Shown here: positions 22,040-34,559 of the stretch, one piece after another
Position numbering within the stretch: position 1 is the stretch's first letter
Layout of the letters: every line of letters starts with the position of its first letter
Assembly: GCA_016647705.1 (NCBI GenBank)
Contig: CM028333.1
Span: forward strand, 25,104,243-25,168,242
Direction: 5' to 3'
DNA length: 64,000 nucleotides
Source: Eucommia ulmoides
Taxonomy: Eukaryota; Streptophyta; Magnoliopsida; Garryales; Eucommiaceae
The notes under the pieces: model-generated
Seen by the model: the letters and a program-made list of their open reading frames with translations, nothing else
Told to the model about the DNA's origin: nothing
Databases searched by the model: none
Translations under genes and position numbers: made by a program

Positions 22040-24500
22040 AATATTTACATCTCTCTCTCTCTCTCTCTCTCGCTTTCTTTTCTCTTAATCTCACCGTCAC
22101 CCCAACCCCAACCAGAGAACCCTAATTTGTACACGAGCCGCCCCAATGCTAACTACCAATTGCAGACTCCAGGGACTACTCGAGGTGGCCCGACAAGCCG
22201 GAGGAGTGGAGATCGGTGACGGATAATTACAACGTGGAGATCTAGACAACGATGCTATCAAAGATGATGGTGCTGTAGGAGGATGCGCTAAGGTGATGGG
22301 CCTGTAGGGCCACAATATTGTCGTTTGAGTTGCTATCTTCATTCTTCCGCAAGCCCAGATCTGTTTTCATCGTTCTTCCGCAAGCCGAATTTATATTTGT
22401 CAGCTCTTCTCTGTCTCTCTGTCTCTCCCTCCTTTAGATCTGGAAATCCAGATCTGGGTTTCCAGATCTGCTGCGTAACGTTGAAACGTTGAGTAGGCTT
22501 GCGGTGGCGATTACAGACGAAGACGACCGTCGGTTGTGAACGACAACGAACAACGCCACGGTGGGCTTGCAGTGGTTTTCAGATCTGGCCTGGTGGGCTT
22601 GTGATGGCTGACGGTGCTGCGAAGCAACATCCGAACCCAGCCACGCCTTCCCTCTCATAGATCTGGATTTGCAGATCTGAAAAAATCAGATCTGGAAATC
22701 CTAGTTGTTTACTTCAATTGTTTTTGCGTATCTTAGAATTTTTTTGTTCGTGTTGGAAAGAATGTTCATGCATGTGTTAACACACGTTTTTTTGTATTCA
22801 TTTTTGCATGAATCTCCCTCTCTCTCTCTTTCTTTCTCTCTCTCTCTCTATCTATCTATCGAATTTGGAATCCAAATCTGAAAAATTAGATCTGGATTTC
22901 CAGATCTAAAATTTTAAAAAAGTCTTTCCAATTATGTTCAATTTTTTTTCTTGTTTGATCTGGGTTTTTGTTTTGGTGAAATTTCAGTTCTGGATTTTCA
23001 AATCTGATAATTTTACCGCGTGAATGAAAATTCAAATCTGGATTTTGCTCTTCGTTAAATTGCGTGAATATTAACGTGTATATTTTTCTATGTTCGAACA
23101 TAATTCGTAAACGTTGACGCAAATGTGTAAACTGAGTTCGCTGAGTTAACATTTTGAGTGAATAATTTGTTTTGAATGTTTATGAGTGAACGCTAATGTA
23201 GTATATTGAGTGAACATGAATTTGAGTTAACTAAAATAGTATTTTGATTTTGATATGTTGTTTTTTCGTGAAAATTCAGATCTGCATTTTTAGATCTGAT
23301 AATTTTACTGCTTGAATGAAAATTCAAATTTGGATTTTGTTTTTGGTTAAATTGCGTGAATGTTAACGTTTATATTTTTCTATGTCCGAATATAATACGT
23401 AAATGTTAATGCAAATGTATAAACTGAGTTCGTTGAGTTAATATTTGAGTGAATAATTGTTTTGAATTTTTTTGAGTGGATATTCATGCAGTATATTAAG
23501 TGAACATGAATTTGAGTTAACTGAAATAATATTTTGAAATATTGAGTAAACATTCACACAAAAAATATTTGAATGAAAATTGAGTGAATTAAAATATTGT
23601 TTTGAAATATTAAATAAATAATCGCACAGAATATTTGAATAAAAATTAAAATATTGAATGAATATTATGTCAACATTAACATAATGAAATTTGTATTACT
23701 TTAATTAACTTTTAAGCACAATATGAATATAAGATTCAAATTTAATATTATCGAGAGTGAAATATATTTTACTTGAATGTTTACGCATAATTAAAAGGTA
23801 TTTGTCAGTGAGATTTAAATCAAATAAGTAATATAGGGAAAGACGTATTACTTGAACATTTACATAGAAAATAGAAATGAGATCAAATATAACATTTTTA
23901 AGAGATTGGAAAGTGCATTTCTGAAGACGTATTACTTGAACATTTATGCATAGAATAGAAACGTATCTTAATCAAATATTTAAGCATTTGAAAAATGTAT
24001 TACTTAAAGGTTTACGTATTATTAAAAAGTGAAATCCAAATCGTAGTTATAATATAGATAAGGTGTATTACTTGAATATTTACGTTAACGTTAACATCCT
24101 TCACCTCAATTAATTAAGGTTCGTGTTAACGTTTATGCATCATTTAAAGTGGACAAAAAAAAATAAAATTTAATTACATCATTGTGTAGATCTTTTTCTG
24201 CAAGTTATTTTGATATTTTTTTTCTGAATTTTTCAATTTATTTTATACTTTTAAGAAAGAATTTTGCAAGGGTGATATTTTTGTTGCAAATATGGGAAGT
24301 TTTATTATTTTTATCTTGTAGTAAAGGACAAAATGGCATGATCCATAAATATGAGTGAACAGTTGGGAGTAATATTAAAGTCTTTTTTCTAAAAATTTTA
24401 CGAGGATTAAAAACTTAAATAATTGAGTCAAATATTTCTTTTCTAATTTCACTATCGTTGAGGGACTATATAATTAATTACCCTTCTTTATTTTTCAAAA
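22040..24500. repeat. AGATCTGGA palindrome locus with a 292-bp direct duplication
   Basis: A CT microsatellite (22050-22072) and a GC-rich exon-like stretch (22090-22660) are followed by many AGATCTGGATTTCCAGATCT-like palindromes (22436-22465, 22662-22700, 22885-22908, 23000, 23280). Sequence from about 22985 recurs from about 23277 (TCTGATAATTTTAC at 23003 and 23295). After 23560 the text is A/T-rich with GTTAACGTTTACG-like words. I find no credible gene. It is probably a decayed DNA element. Confidence 0.55.
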
Positions 24501-25343
24501 ACAACTTTAACACTTACAATTAAATACTATTTATTTGTACTAAAATTAGTTTCATTGACAACAAACATTTTACAATAATATTATCGTCACTTGAAATTTC
24601 ATCAATCTTTGGTATGAGAAATGGCAACATAGAGGTTGATCACCACTTTGGTAAGACACCAATCTCATCGTTTGTTGCACGATGATTCAACGTCAACAAT
24701 ATTTAATCATCCCGAATGGTAACAATTATGCAACAAGTAATGGAAAGTGAAGAAATGGATGACATATAAGACATGTATTTTATGTTTATTAGCGTTTGTG
24801 ACATATTTCTTTGCAACCACCGGTCCAATGATTAGTTGAGGGTTAGTCAAATTTATGGAAACATTCCATTACTGAAGACATTTGCTTGGGCGGACACAAT
24901 CTTCTCGTATATCATTTCTTTACTCAAGAAGTAACATACCACCCCTTGGCAAATTAGGTGTATAGTTTCTTTAATGGTAAGTTGATTATTTTTGTTTTAC
25001 TGTTTTTTGATTTATCGATTAAAATTGATTTCTAATAAAATATTATCTGTTAGTACATGGCTTTTGAGAATACCACTTTGTTGGCACTGGAGGTTGAGCA
25101 TGAAGATAAATTTACCTGAGGATGATTTTTTTATTGGGTTGCCTAGGTTTGCTAAATGCAATCTCAGTTATGTTGGATGTAAGCCCCATACATAATCTCG
25201 TAATCTTACATTTATGGCTTCTGTTTATAAAATATTTTAATCAAGTATCAATAAAATGTATTTTTTATATTATTATTCAATTGTATCGTTATTGCAATAG
25301 ACCTTAATATTAAGTTGAAATGTCTTACTTCTTTAATGCGATT
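24501..25343. other. No gene seen
   Basis: A/T-rich sequence. Short frames at 24992-25195 and 25122-25307 have no recognisable domains and no supporting splice context. Confidence 0.5.
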
Positions 25344-26121
25344 TGTTGGTGTCGGAAATTGGTCCAACCAGTAATATGGTCCGGACACCCTCGGATCGGA
25401 GGAAATAGAACTTGTATTGGGGTGATCCTTGTTGTCGCTTGTGCACTGCAGTCGGGCTGGACGGGCGCTGTTCGACCAATGTCCGAGACCAGGTCTTGTG
25501 CTCCTGACCGTTGTTCGGGGCCGAGCTCCGATCCGTCACCTACACACAGGACGGCCGGGTTTTTCCTGACGTGTCCCCTCCGGCGTAAGAGTAATAGCTC
25601 GGGGGTAGAAAATCAGATCAGAATGTTTTTGTTACCTCGACCTATCTGAGCAATTTGTGGTGGAGTTTCTCTCTCTAAAAATTTCTTCCCAAAAGTGTTG
25701 ATGAAGCCTTCTATTTATAGGTAGAGATGTGATTAGTATCTGCAAGATTATGGCCTTGAGCCTGGATTAGTGTTAAGTAGTCAGGCGCGTGGGTGACACG
25801 GTAGATTAGAGCTATGGACCGGGGCCTTGGGCTCTTTACTGTAGATGTCGGAGCCCATGGGCTTGACCTGCCACGAGTTGCAGGTTGGCCCGGGCAACTG
25901 GGCAGAGGTCGGTTCGGGTGCACTGACCTATCTTCATGGGATGATGCTTCGGGAAGGCTGCTGCTTGGAGATCCTGAGTGCTTCGTATCCGCCGACTTGG
26001 GAAGGCGTCCGGGCTATCTATACACCGGACTACCCTAGGTCGCCGTGACGTGGAATTTGTGACGTGACAAATTTGGTCCAAGTGGCTGACACATGGAGGG
26101 AGCCCGATTTTACCCACATCA
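25344..26121 (-). repeat. 3' LTR of the Ty3/gypsy element (complete, 778 bp)
   Basis: On the minus strand it starts TGATGTGGGTAAAATC and ends GACACCAACA. It matches 37171-37668 closely. A minus-strand TATA-like box (CTATAAATAG form) lies at about 25708-25722. The right edge meets the purine tract. I could not match a target duplication because the other outer end is lost. Confidence 0.88.
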
Positions 26122-27800
26122 GTTGCCCTCCAAGCCTTAGCGTGGAAATAAGACATGAGATGCTGAGGGTTCTGTCGTCGGACTACAGGGAACGGTCAAC
26201 CAAGCTGATGGAGAACAGGGATAATGGGACAGAAATGACGTAACTCATAAGCTTAGGCCGGCCCGGTGAGAGAAATTCAATCGGTCGCACCTTTTGGCTT
26301 CTTCAGGAAGTTTGACTGCCATCATGACCGGATGCGCGACACGTGGATGAAGGCGTGCGAATCGATACTTTGCAAATCGTTCGATCAACCCGACGGTTCA
26401 ACTTCTCAGCCCCTCTATAATTACATACTTCATTTCTCAAATTTCTTCACCAGAGTAGGTTTCAAGGGAGCTGTTAACTCTGTCTGGGGCCAGTTCCTTG
26501 AGGTCTATTATACAAAAATTAAGCTCGAGCCCTTCGAACAAGACCTTACAGAAGCTTAGGTTGAGCAGGATGTGGGCCCGGACGGGTCGAACACTGAGCC
26601 GGCCACCTAAGACACAGGGTTGAGTAGACCTTCGGGGAGTCGTGGCGGCTCACAGAGGTTATCTGGGGGCTAGAGAGCGGTGAGCGGGCAACTTGGAGAC
26701 CAGGGCGGTGTAGAGGAGGTCGGCGGGGGATAGACCGGCCTTGATCCATTCCAACAGTAGCTCCCCTTCAGCCCAGCTAATCAACAAAACTTTTTTCTTT
26801 TTCTTTTTCCTGTTTTGTCTTTTTGCTCAGCCCGACGAAGAGCGGGTTTGTATTCACACGCAGAAGTCCCAGTTTTTTGTAATCACAACTTTTTGGACAA
26901 TTAATAGAACTCCTCCATTTTGCCAATTGTGTGTCGTATACCTTACTTTTTGATTTTGTTTGTTGGATGTTTCAAGTTCACGAAAGTTGCCGACCTGGAG
27001 AATCTGGACTGGGAACTCGTCGGTTTAGCGACCGAGATGATTCTCATGAGCCCGATAATTCTCTGAGAAGTCCCATCATGTATATCTAAGAAGTCCTATC
27101 ACATCATTTCTCAAGCTGCGCCCACCTTGCCCCCCCCAGCGACCATAAGAACTAGTATTAACAAGCTGTTGTGGTCGTCTTTTGGAGCCCGACGGCTTGT
27201 TTCCAATTGGTATTCTCCTCAATGTAAGTAACGATGACTTGATATTGATGTGTTTTGGTTGGTCCTTTTTTTCCCCAGACGATCTGGTGGGCTCGGTTTT
27301 ACCGAACTTTAGGGTCTTTTTATAGGGTCCAACCTGAAATTTGATCGTTTCATCCCCGGATCATCTCCTTGGCGAGAGGGCTACCTCTGCTTGGAGGAAT
27401 GGCTAGAGCATGGATCATCTCGGCCTTTAGCACGATGGGCTACTTGCCTCCGCCTTAGTAGAGAAAAGGGATGGAGGACGGCTTACCCCGGTCTCTCAGC
27501 ACACAAAGGGATGCTCGTCCCTGCCTTTAGACTTTGAGAATTTTGGGAAATTGGGATTTCATATAACCGAAAACGCCCTTTTTTATTGACTTCAATCTTT
27601 CCATTACAATCTTCTGAGATAAAAATAAAAAATAAAAATAAAATAAAATAAAATAAATAAAATAAAATAAAATTTTGACAAGCCTAAGGGGTCGGCCTTT
27701 CTCTGGAGTAGTAGCGTTTCAAGTGTTCGGCATTCCAGGGGTGCCTGAGTAGTACCCCTTCTTCAGTTTTCAAGTTGTAGGTTCTGGACCGAGCTATACG
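26122..27800. other. Untranslated 3' region of the gypsy element, with a possible antisense unit
   Basis: This lies between the integrase end and the 3' LTR. On the plus strand, CCCTCTATAATTACATAC at 26409 resembles a plant TATA/leader context, and a 97-codon frame covers 26266-26559. Some Tat elements carry extra ORFs in this location, but I recognise no domain here. An AAATA/AAAAT microsatellite lies at 27620-27672. Confidence 0.35.
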
Positions 27801-27809
27801 AGTTACATG

Positions 27810-28463
27810 TTAAGGTCCTTCCCAGCTCGGTGCTAGCTTCCCGACGTTATGCTCTTTTGTGGCCAGGGTAACCTTCCTCAAAAAGAGGTCACCTATATCA
27901 AAGGATCGAGGATAGACCCAACGGTTGAAGTACCGAGCTGTTCTCTGTTGATAGGCGGCCGGGTGAATCTGAGCCCTTTCCCTCATCTCTTCGAGTAGGT
28001 CGAGGTTGAGAGCTAGGCCCGCCTCATTTTCAGCTCGGTCGAACGGTCGGGCTGTATAGGGAGAGGGCAAGCCTATCTCGACCAGGATAACTACCTCCGA
28101 GTCGAACGTCATCCCGAAAGAAGTCTCGTTGGTCGGAGTACACGCCATGGTATAGGAGGCCCACAACATGGGGCACAAGTCTTCTACCTATAACCCCTTG
28201 GATTTGTCCAACCTCGTCTTCAAGTTTTGCAACATAGTCCGGTTGGTTACTTTGACCTGGCCGTTGGCCTGAGGGTGACCAGGGGAGGAGAAATGTATTC
28301 TAATCCCCAAGCCGGTACACAACTCGGCAAACAGGTCGTTCTCAAACTGCTTTCCATTATCCGAGATGATAGTTTTTGGGATGCCAAACTGGCAAATCAT
28401 GTGCTTCCATACGAAGTCTCGAATCCGTTGTTTGGTGATTTTTGGAGAGTGGCTCGCCTTCAA
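27810..28463 (-). pseudogene. Integrase remnant (catalytic core end and C-terminal part)
   Basis: Minus-strand frames at 28463-28188 and 28178-27810 join across a frame break near 28180. They read as the retroviral-type integrase core (FGIPKTIISDNGKQFEN, HPQANGQVKVTNRT) and then the C-terminal part (NLDLLEE, AAYQQRTARYFN, LRKVTLATK, SWEGP). The family normally has Glu in GQVE; here it is Lys, so the third catalytic acid is missing. The zinc-binding N-terminus is not intact in a single frame, though minus-strand integrase-like text continues upstream to about 28717. Confidence 0.85.
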
Positions 28464-28717
28464 CCTATTTGGTGAAGTAGTTGATGGCGACGACCATAAA
28501 TTTCCTATGGCCGGTCCTCTAAGGGAACGGGCTGAGGAGGTCGATTCTCCACTGGGCGAATGGCCACTGGCTGGACATCAAGATTAGCTTGGTCAGTGGA
28601 GCATGAGAATGCACGGTGAATCGCTGGCACTTGTTATATTTCTTATCGAATTCCCCCGTGTCTTCGAGCATCTTGGGCCAATAGTAACCGTTCAAGAGCA
28701 GCTTCCGAGCTAATGAC

Positions 28718-30200
28718 TGATAGGTGTGAAAAATCTATCTATTGCTAAACTGAATTTGTTAGTTTTTAATCGTTTTAGTTATATTTAATTGTGTTTTAGT
28801 TTGTTTTAGTGTAAAACAGGTGAAGGGACGTTAAAGGGCGATAAACAAGTGAAAGCGGTGGAGAAACAGTGAACAAAATGTGAAAAATAGAATTTCGGTG
28901 AATGAAGACCACCGCCTAGGTGGAAAAGAGGTAGAATATTGGAGTGCTGAAGGGTTGAACCACTGCCTAGGCGAGAAAACCACCGCCTAGGCAAGAAAAG
29001 ATCAGAATGTTATGCCAGCAGCCACTGCCTAGGCGGAGAAACCACCGCCTAGGCGAAGATCCGACATAAACTTAACCGACTTAAGCCACCGCTTAAGCGG
29101 TGACACCCTGCGCAGAAATATCTATTTTCAGATATTTTGAAGATATTTCCAAACCTTGCCTATTAAACCCCTTTCTCCACCTAACCTCAAAAAAAGCCTT
29201 AGATGCTAGAGAGAGGGCTTGGTTGTTCTTGAGAGCTCTCTTCCATCTTAGTTAGGTTTAGGTAATTTAGGAAGTAGATTAGATTAGTTTAGGAGGTATT
29301 CTTGGCCAACCCTTGAAGAGCTAGAAGAGGAAGTTCATCAACAGAGAAGAGGGAGCTTAGGAGGATTGTTCTTTGGCGGAAGTGGACTACTCCACTTTGA
29401 GATTTGGCTTTTCTTCCCTTGTTTCCATCTTTGTATTTAATGTTTATTGTTGATATTGATGATCTCCTCTTGATTTAATGTTGTATTGGCTAAGAACATG
29501 TTAGTGTAATTTAGAGATTAGTTAGGGAAATGTGTAGTTGTGTAAATACTCGTTTGATTTAATATATGTTTCTTTAACGGTTGTTGCTTTTAAGTCCGAT
29601 TGTGTTTATCATTTGATGATGATTTTAGTATGCTTGTTATGGTATTAGGGTTGGATTTGAGAATCTAGGGTTTGACACTCGGGAGAGGTAACCCTGGATT
29701 CAGATTAGGGTAAACACATCGTTACGACCTAACGACCCGGGAGGGCGTTAGTTAGTGTGAAATCGATGACGTTGGGTCAAGACTCATGCGGCCTAGAGTC
29801 GTTAAGACATTGAGGGGGACCTCTTCGTCGATACGAAGTCGCGTATTCCCCCGTCTTACACTTGGAAGAGGTGGCGGAAGAGTTTACAAACCGAGATTAT
29901 TGGATACCTAAACTCCGTTATTGTTAACTAAATAAAATCAAACATGTATTAAGTGAACGAAATCAATCCCTAATTAATCAACTTAGTTAGGATTAATCCA
30001 CTAATTGTAGTTTAGCTTAGTTTAATTTTAATTCACGTATTTCGTCGTCAGGATAACATGAGACTACGTCAATTGAGGTATTTAATTATTCACACTTTTC
30101 TCTGTGTGAATGATATCCGATCTTCAAGATCCACTATATTAAAACTTAGATCTCGTATACTTGCAAGAGTAAGTAGCTGCGTGTTTTTCCCGCGCTACCA
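28718..30200. mobile_element. Solo LTR nested in the gypsy element, 5-bp target duplication
   Basis: It starts TGATAGGTGTG and ends CGCGCTACCA. The same 5 bases, ATGAC, flank it (28713-28717 and 30201-30205). It is 1483 bp, has no primer site or coding sequence, and interrupts pol sequence that is collinear on both sides. A solo LTR left by recombination explains this best. Six copies of a CCGCCTAGGCGG-type palindrome lie at 28910-29105. Confidence 0.85.
28910..29105. repeat. Array of six CCACCGCCTAGGCGG-type palindromes
   Basis: Five copies keep the CCTAGG core; the sixth has CTTAAG (CACCGCTTAAGCGGTG). They are spaced unevenly by 15-60 bases in the left part of the solo LTR. No coding sequence covers them. 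Confidence 0.9.
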
Positions 30201-30516
30201 ATGACCTACCCCCCGAGTGATTTCCGCAAATGTCTTCGTGAACCTCCCTCATGACGTACTTGGCCTCCTCATGTCAGAGACATCTGGAGTATGGACTAGC
30301 GAAAAACTTACAGTATAGGACGTCGTCGATGAGGGTGTACCGAGCTGCTTGGTACCGTATTTTTCTGGACTGGGCTTTATCTTCCTAGAGCGTCCCATTG
30401 GTGAGATAACTCACTATTGGATCCATCCAGGTCAGGTTGGTGCCCACGGTCCAGATCGTTGTTGCTTCGTCTGAGGAGTCTGTGCTCGACTTGGGCATAA
30501 ATTCTATGGGGACCGT

Positions 30517-31460
30517 TCACTTGAGTGTATATTCTACCGCCGAGGCCAAGTTAGCCAACACATCAGCATGCATATTTTCCTCTCGGGGTATTTGCGTGAC
30601 TCGCACTTTCTCGAAGAGTTTGGTCAGGTTTTTGACATCGAATTCCCGGGCTAGTCGCAGCTCGACCAACAAGGCTTTGTACTCAGCCTCGTTGTTCATA
30701 GCTCAGAATCTGAGCCTAAGGGCGTACTCGATCTTCTCTTTATCCGGGGGGACGAGGACTATCTCGGCACCTGAGTCGTTTTGGTTGGAGGATTTGTCAG
30801 TGAAGAGTTTTCATGAGCCAGGGCCCAAGTCGGAGTATATTTTGGTCGCTTCATCCGAGCTTCCAGCTCGGTGTGGAGTTGGAGAAGTCTTATTGGCGTC
30901 ATCTTGGTCGGCGATGGTCTCCTCTTCAGGAAAAGTCAGCTCGGCTATCAAATCAGTTAGGACCTTCTCCTTTATCGCCGTCCTAGAGTGATACTTGATA
31001 TGGAATTGGCCCAATTCTAGGCTGTACTTCATTAACCTCCCTGAGACATCAGGGGAGTGGAGAATTTTCCTTAACAGCAGGTCGGTCAATACTACTATGG
31101 TATGAGCCTGAAAATATTGTCGGAGTTTCCTCGAGGTGATCTACAGGGCATAGGCCAATTTTTTTAACTTTGTATACATCGTCTTGGTGTTGGTTAGTGC
31201 ATGACACGAATAATAAATCGGGGTCTGCACACCGGTGTCATCTCTGACCAGGGTGGCACTAACGGTCGTGGAAGAGACCGCAATGTACTAGAGCAGGTAT
31301 TCTCCTTTCTGAGTGGTGGTGAGCAGAGAAGCCAACGAGAGATATTTCTTTAGTTCTTCAAAGGCACGGTCACACTCCCCTGTCCATTCGAATGCCTTGT
31401 TCTCCCGAAGGATTTTGAAAAACGGGAGGCATTTTTCGGACGATCTGGAGATGAATCGGT
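30517..31460 (-). pseudogene. RNase H region of the gypsy element
   Basis: Minus-strand frames 31089-30811 (LLRKILHSPDVSGRLMKYSLELGQFHIKY in parts) and 30699-30517 (NNEAEYKALLVELRLA, QIPREENMHADVLANLAS) are the usual retroelement RNase H plus the second RNase H-like domain of Tat elements. Linking frames are broken by stops. The plus-strand 184-codon frame here is a shadow. Confidence 0.8.
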
Positions 31461-31733
31461 TTAGGACGGCAACTGACCTGTCAGCATCTGCAGCTCCTTC
31501 CTGTTCTGAGGAGAATCCATTTCGAGCACCATGCTGATCTGGTTAGGATTGGCGTCAATGTCGCGCTGGGAGACCATGAAGCCTAGGAATTTGCCAGCGG
31601 ACACACCGAAAATGCACTTGTTCGGATTCAGCTTTATGTGGTGAGCCCGGAGCTTTTCAAAGCGGGCCTGAAGATGGCCAAGATGGTCTTTAGCTCGGTT
31701 GCCCTTCATGAGCATATCGTCAACATATACTTC
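31461..31733 (-). pseudogene. Reverse transcriptase, C-terminal part
   Basis: The minus strand reads the YVDD catalytic box at the very edge of the inserted solo LTR, then KLNPNKCIFGVSAGKFLGF and the thumb region. It is the continuation of 33866-34425, cut apart by the solo LTR at 31734-33865. Confidence 0.88.
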
Positions 31734-33865
31734 TGTTGGCCTAGTGGAATCCCCAAGAGGGAGGGTAAATTGGGTAATTAAAAAAATCAATCAGAATAAA
31801 ACTTCAATAAATCAAATAATTAATTTTATTCCTAAATGAATTATTATCTTTATATCACAGCGGAATTAATTAATCAACTAGGTGCATACACAAATAACAA
31901 AAATAAATAAATTAATAATGCAGCACATCAAGATATATCCTGGTTCACCAAGCTACTTTTGGCTAGTCCAGTCCTCCGAGCCCCATAAAAATTCGCACCT
32001 ACTAATACTCAAGATCCCTTTAAAGGTAGGAACCAAACCCTCACACTGATTATTTTACTGTCTCAGAATCAACCTTTACAATATCATTTTCAAAGGCTTA
32101 GGAATAACTTCTACTTTTTATAGGCTCAAGAATAACCTATCTTTTTACAAGTTAAAGATTAACCAATTTTTTTTTATCCCCAAGGATCAAGAATCAAAAC
32201 CTCACACAACACTCCAAATATCCTTTTACCCGGTAAGGATTGAATCGTTACAAAAATCACTCACAACGCAATTCTATCCAGGAAGAATCACTACCTCAAT
32301 CTCTTTACAGGAAGAGACTCAAACCCAGCTACCCCAACAGTATTTAACCCGTCACACTACTCACCAATACAAATTGATAAGCAGAAAATCTCACTCGGAA
32401 GTTCTACTACCCCAGATAAATAATAACTCAATTAATATCCCAATTTAGTAATAGAAAAATGTGAGATAGAAAAATCTGATTTTTATTAAGCTATAGGTAG
32501 TAAATTGAAGCACGTAATCAGATTCAAGAAATTGTTTGTAAACATATTTTCTTAAAAAATCAAAAATAATTTCTAAGATCAATTTCCAATAATAAACAAG
32601 TAATGCACAATAAAAATTAATTGGAAAGATCTCATCCGGAATCCACAGAATAATTAGATAAAGCAATATAATTTCAGATCCGGTAGCAGCAAAGATTAAC
32701 AGCAGTTGGTATTCAAGATCGTCTCTTAGAAAAGCTCACAATATTTCAGAAGGACAACTCTTATAAAAGCTCACAAATGATATGATATAATTTCTCTTTT
32801 GTTTACAGCTTAATGATATATGAAATTCGCATATCTATATAAAGGAATTTGAAATCAGTCTTCTAACGACTAGTTTACATGTGTCATGACAATTAAAAGC
32901 TCTTATAGACCCCTTATATCATAATGACTTCATTTTGATTCAATTCCACTTAAAAACATCTCTCAAATCTCTCAATTAAACCCCCAAAGTATTTCTCAAT
33001 CTTAATAAATAAGTATAGAATCTATTTCAAGTACCAAATTGAGAAACATTAATATTTAATGAACCATATTAATAGGATTTAATTAGTATATGAACCATAT
33101 CTTAAATATAGATAATATCCCCTAAATCTCTCTCAAATCCCAACAAAAAATGGTTACTTTTGGATATAATCTCGGATCAAACAGTATCCTGAAACAGTGC
33201 GTTCGATCGACTGCCCAACTCAAGTTGTAGCCAAGCTATCGCTGCTGCGTGCATAGGTCGACCGCTCGGTCACTCATAGATTCAGAGAGTTCAACACTAC
33301 TTCACCGGTCGACCTATCGGTCAACTTGTTAATTCAGAGAGTTCAGCCCTTCTTGACTGGTCGACCTGTCGGTCGACTCAGAGATACAAGATGTTACAGT
33401 TTCTATGTCTGGTCGACTCACCAATTAACTGCTGTCACTGGATCTCTTCTCTGAATACGTTTTTAACTTATTTTCTTTTATGATTTCGCCCCTTTAACTA
33501 TTTTCTTCTCTTGATTAGCTCTACTAATATTCTTATATTTCATTTTAGTCATTCAAAATTATTTCTTCTTATTTCACATAGGAGCAAATAATTTAACTTA
33601 ATCAAAACACACATAAAAGATAAAATATATTTTGTGACATGTGTGTGTTCCTAAATGGGATATTAAGAGTTAAGATTCACCTGGGTTGTTTTTCCTAATT
33701 TCTTCAAACTCTTAATTCTTCTTTATCATCTTGACATCTTCATTTCTCATCCATTTAATTTGACGTTTTCATTACAGGAACTTTAAATCACTGAAACACT
33801 CAATTAAACATTAGTTCCATCAAAATATCAATACTTAATTGTTCATTAAAATCTTAGGATCAACA
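31734..33865. mobile_element. Solo LTR nested in the reverse transcriptase, 2132 bp
   Basis: It starts TGTTGGCCTAG and ends GGATCAACA, giving TGTTG/CAACA inverted ends. It is flanked by ACTTC (31729-31733) and ACTTT (33866-33870), a 5-bp target duplication with one change. The flanking reverse-transcriptase codons are collinear and in frame once the insert and one duplicate are ignored, which supports the exact edges. There is no coding sequence. A cluster of GGTCGACC-type motifs lies at 33200-33425. Confidence 0.85.
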
Positions 33866-34440
33866 ACTTTCATCGTGTTCCCAATTTCGTCTTTGAACAT
33901 TTTGTTGACCAGCCTCTGATAGGTCGCCCCTGCATTGCAGAGGCCGAAAGGCATGACCTTGTAGTAGTAGGTGCCACTGTCGGTGATGAATGAAGTCTTG
34001 CTTTTATCCGGGAGAAACATGGGAATTTGGTTGTAACCAACATAAGCATCGAGGAAGCCGAGCCGCTTGTTCTCCGCTGTGGCGTCGATCACAATGTCGA
34101 TCCTCGGGAGGGAAAAGAAATCTTTCGGGCAGGCGTTGTTCAGGTCTTTAAAATCGACGCAAAGTCTCCATTTGTTGTCGACCTTCGAGGCTAGCACGAC
34201 ATTGGCGAGCCAATCTGAAAATTTGATCTCATCCACGACGTCCGACCTGACAAGATTATCAATTTCTTCTTCAATTATCTTTTGTTGGTTTGGGTGAAAC
34301 TTCTTTCTATTTTGGCGAATAGGCGGGTGGTTCACATCAGCGTATAGCCGGTGTATGGAGATATTGGGATCGATCCCAGGAAGTTCGTTGTACAACCAAG
34401 CGAAAATGTCGTAGTTCCTCCTCAACAGCTCGGTGAGGTC
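33866..34440 (-). pseudogene. Reverse transcriptase, N-terminal and palm part
   Basis: The minus-strand frame from 34425 covers the standard gypsy blocks: W/NVVLASKVDNKWRLCVDF, LNNACPKDFFSLPRID, DAYVGYNQI, FITDSGTYYYKVMPFGL and NAGATYQRLVNKMF. It stops where the solo LTR begins. The catalytic YVDD box is on the other side of that insert. Confidence 0.92.
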
Positions 34441-34559
34441 GGATCGCTACTTTCGGCTGAGCCGATCCCGAACCCTTACCGTCATCTCGTCTATAGCAAG
34501 GTAAATGGGGACATCGATCAGATCTTTATGGGGTCGGGAGACGGGCTCTTTGTCTAAGG

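Noticed and set aside
30437-30991. 184-codon plus-strand frame
   Set aside because: It is antisense to the gypsy RNase H coding sequence, which is recognisable on the minus strand.
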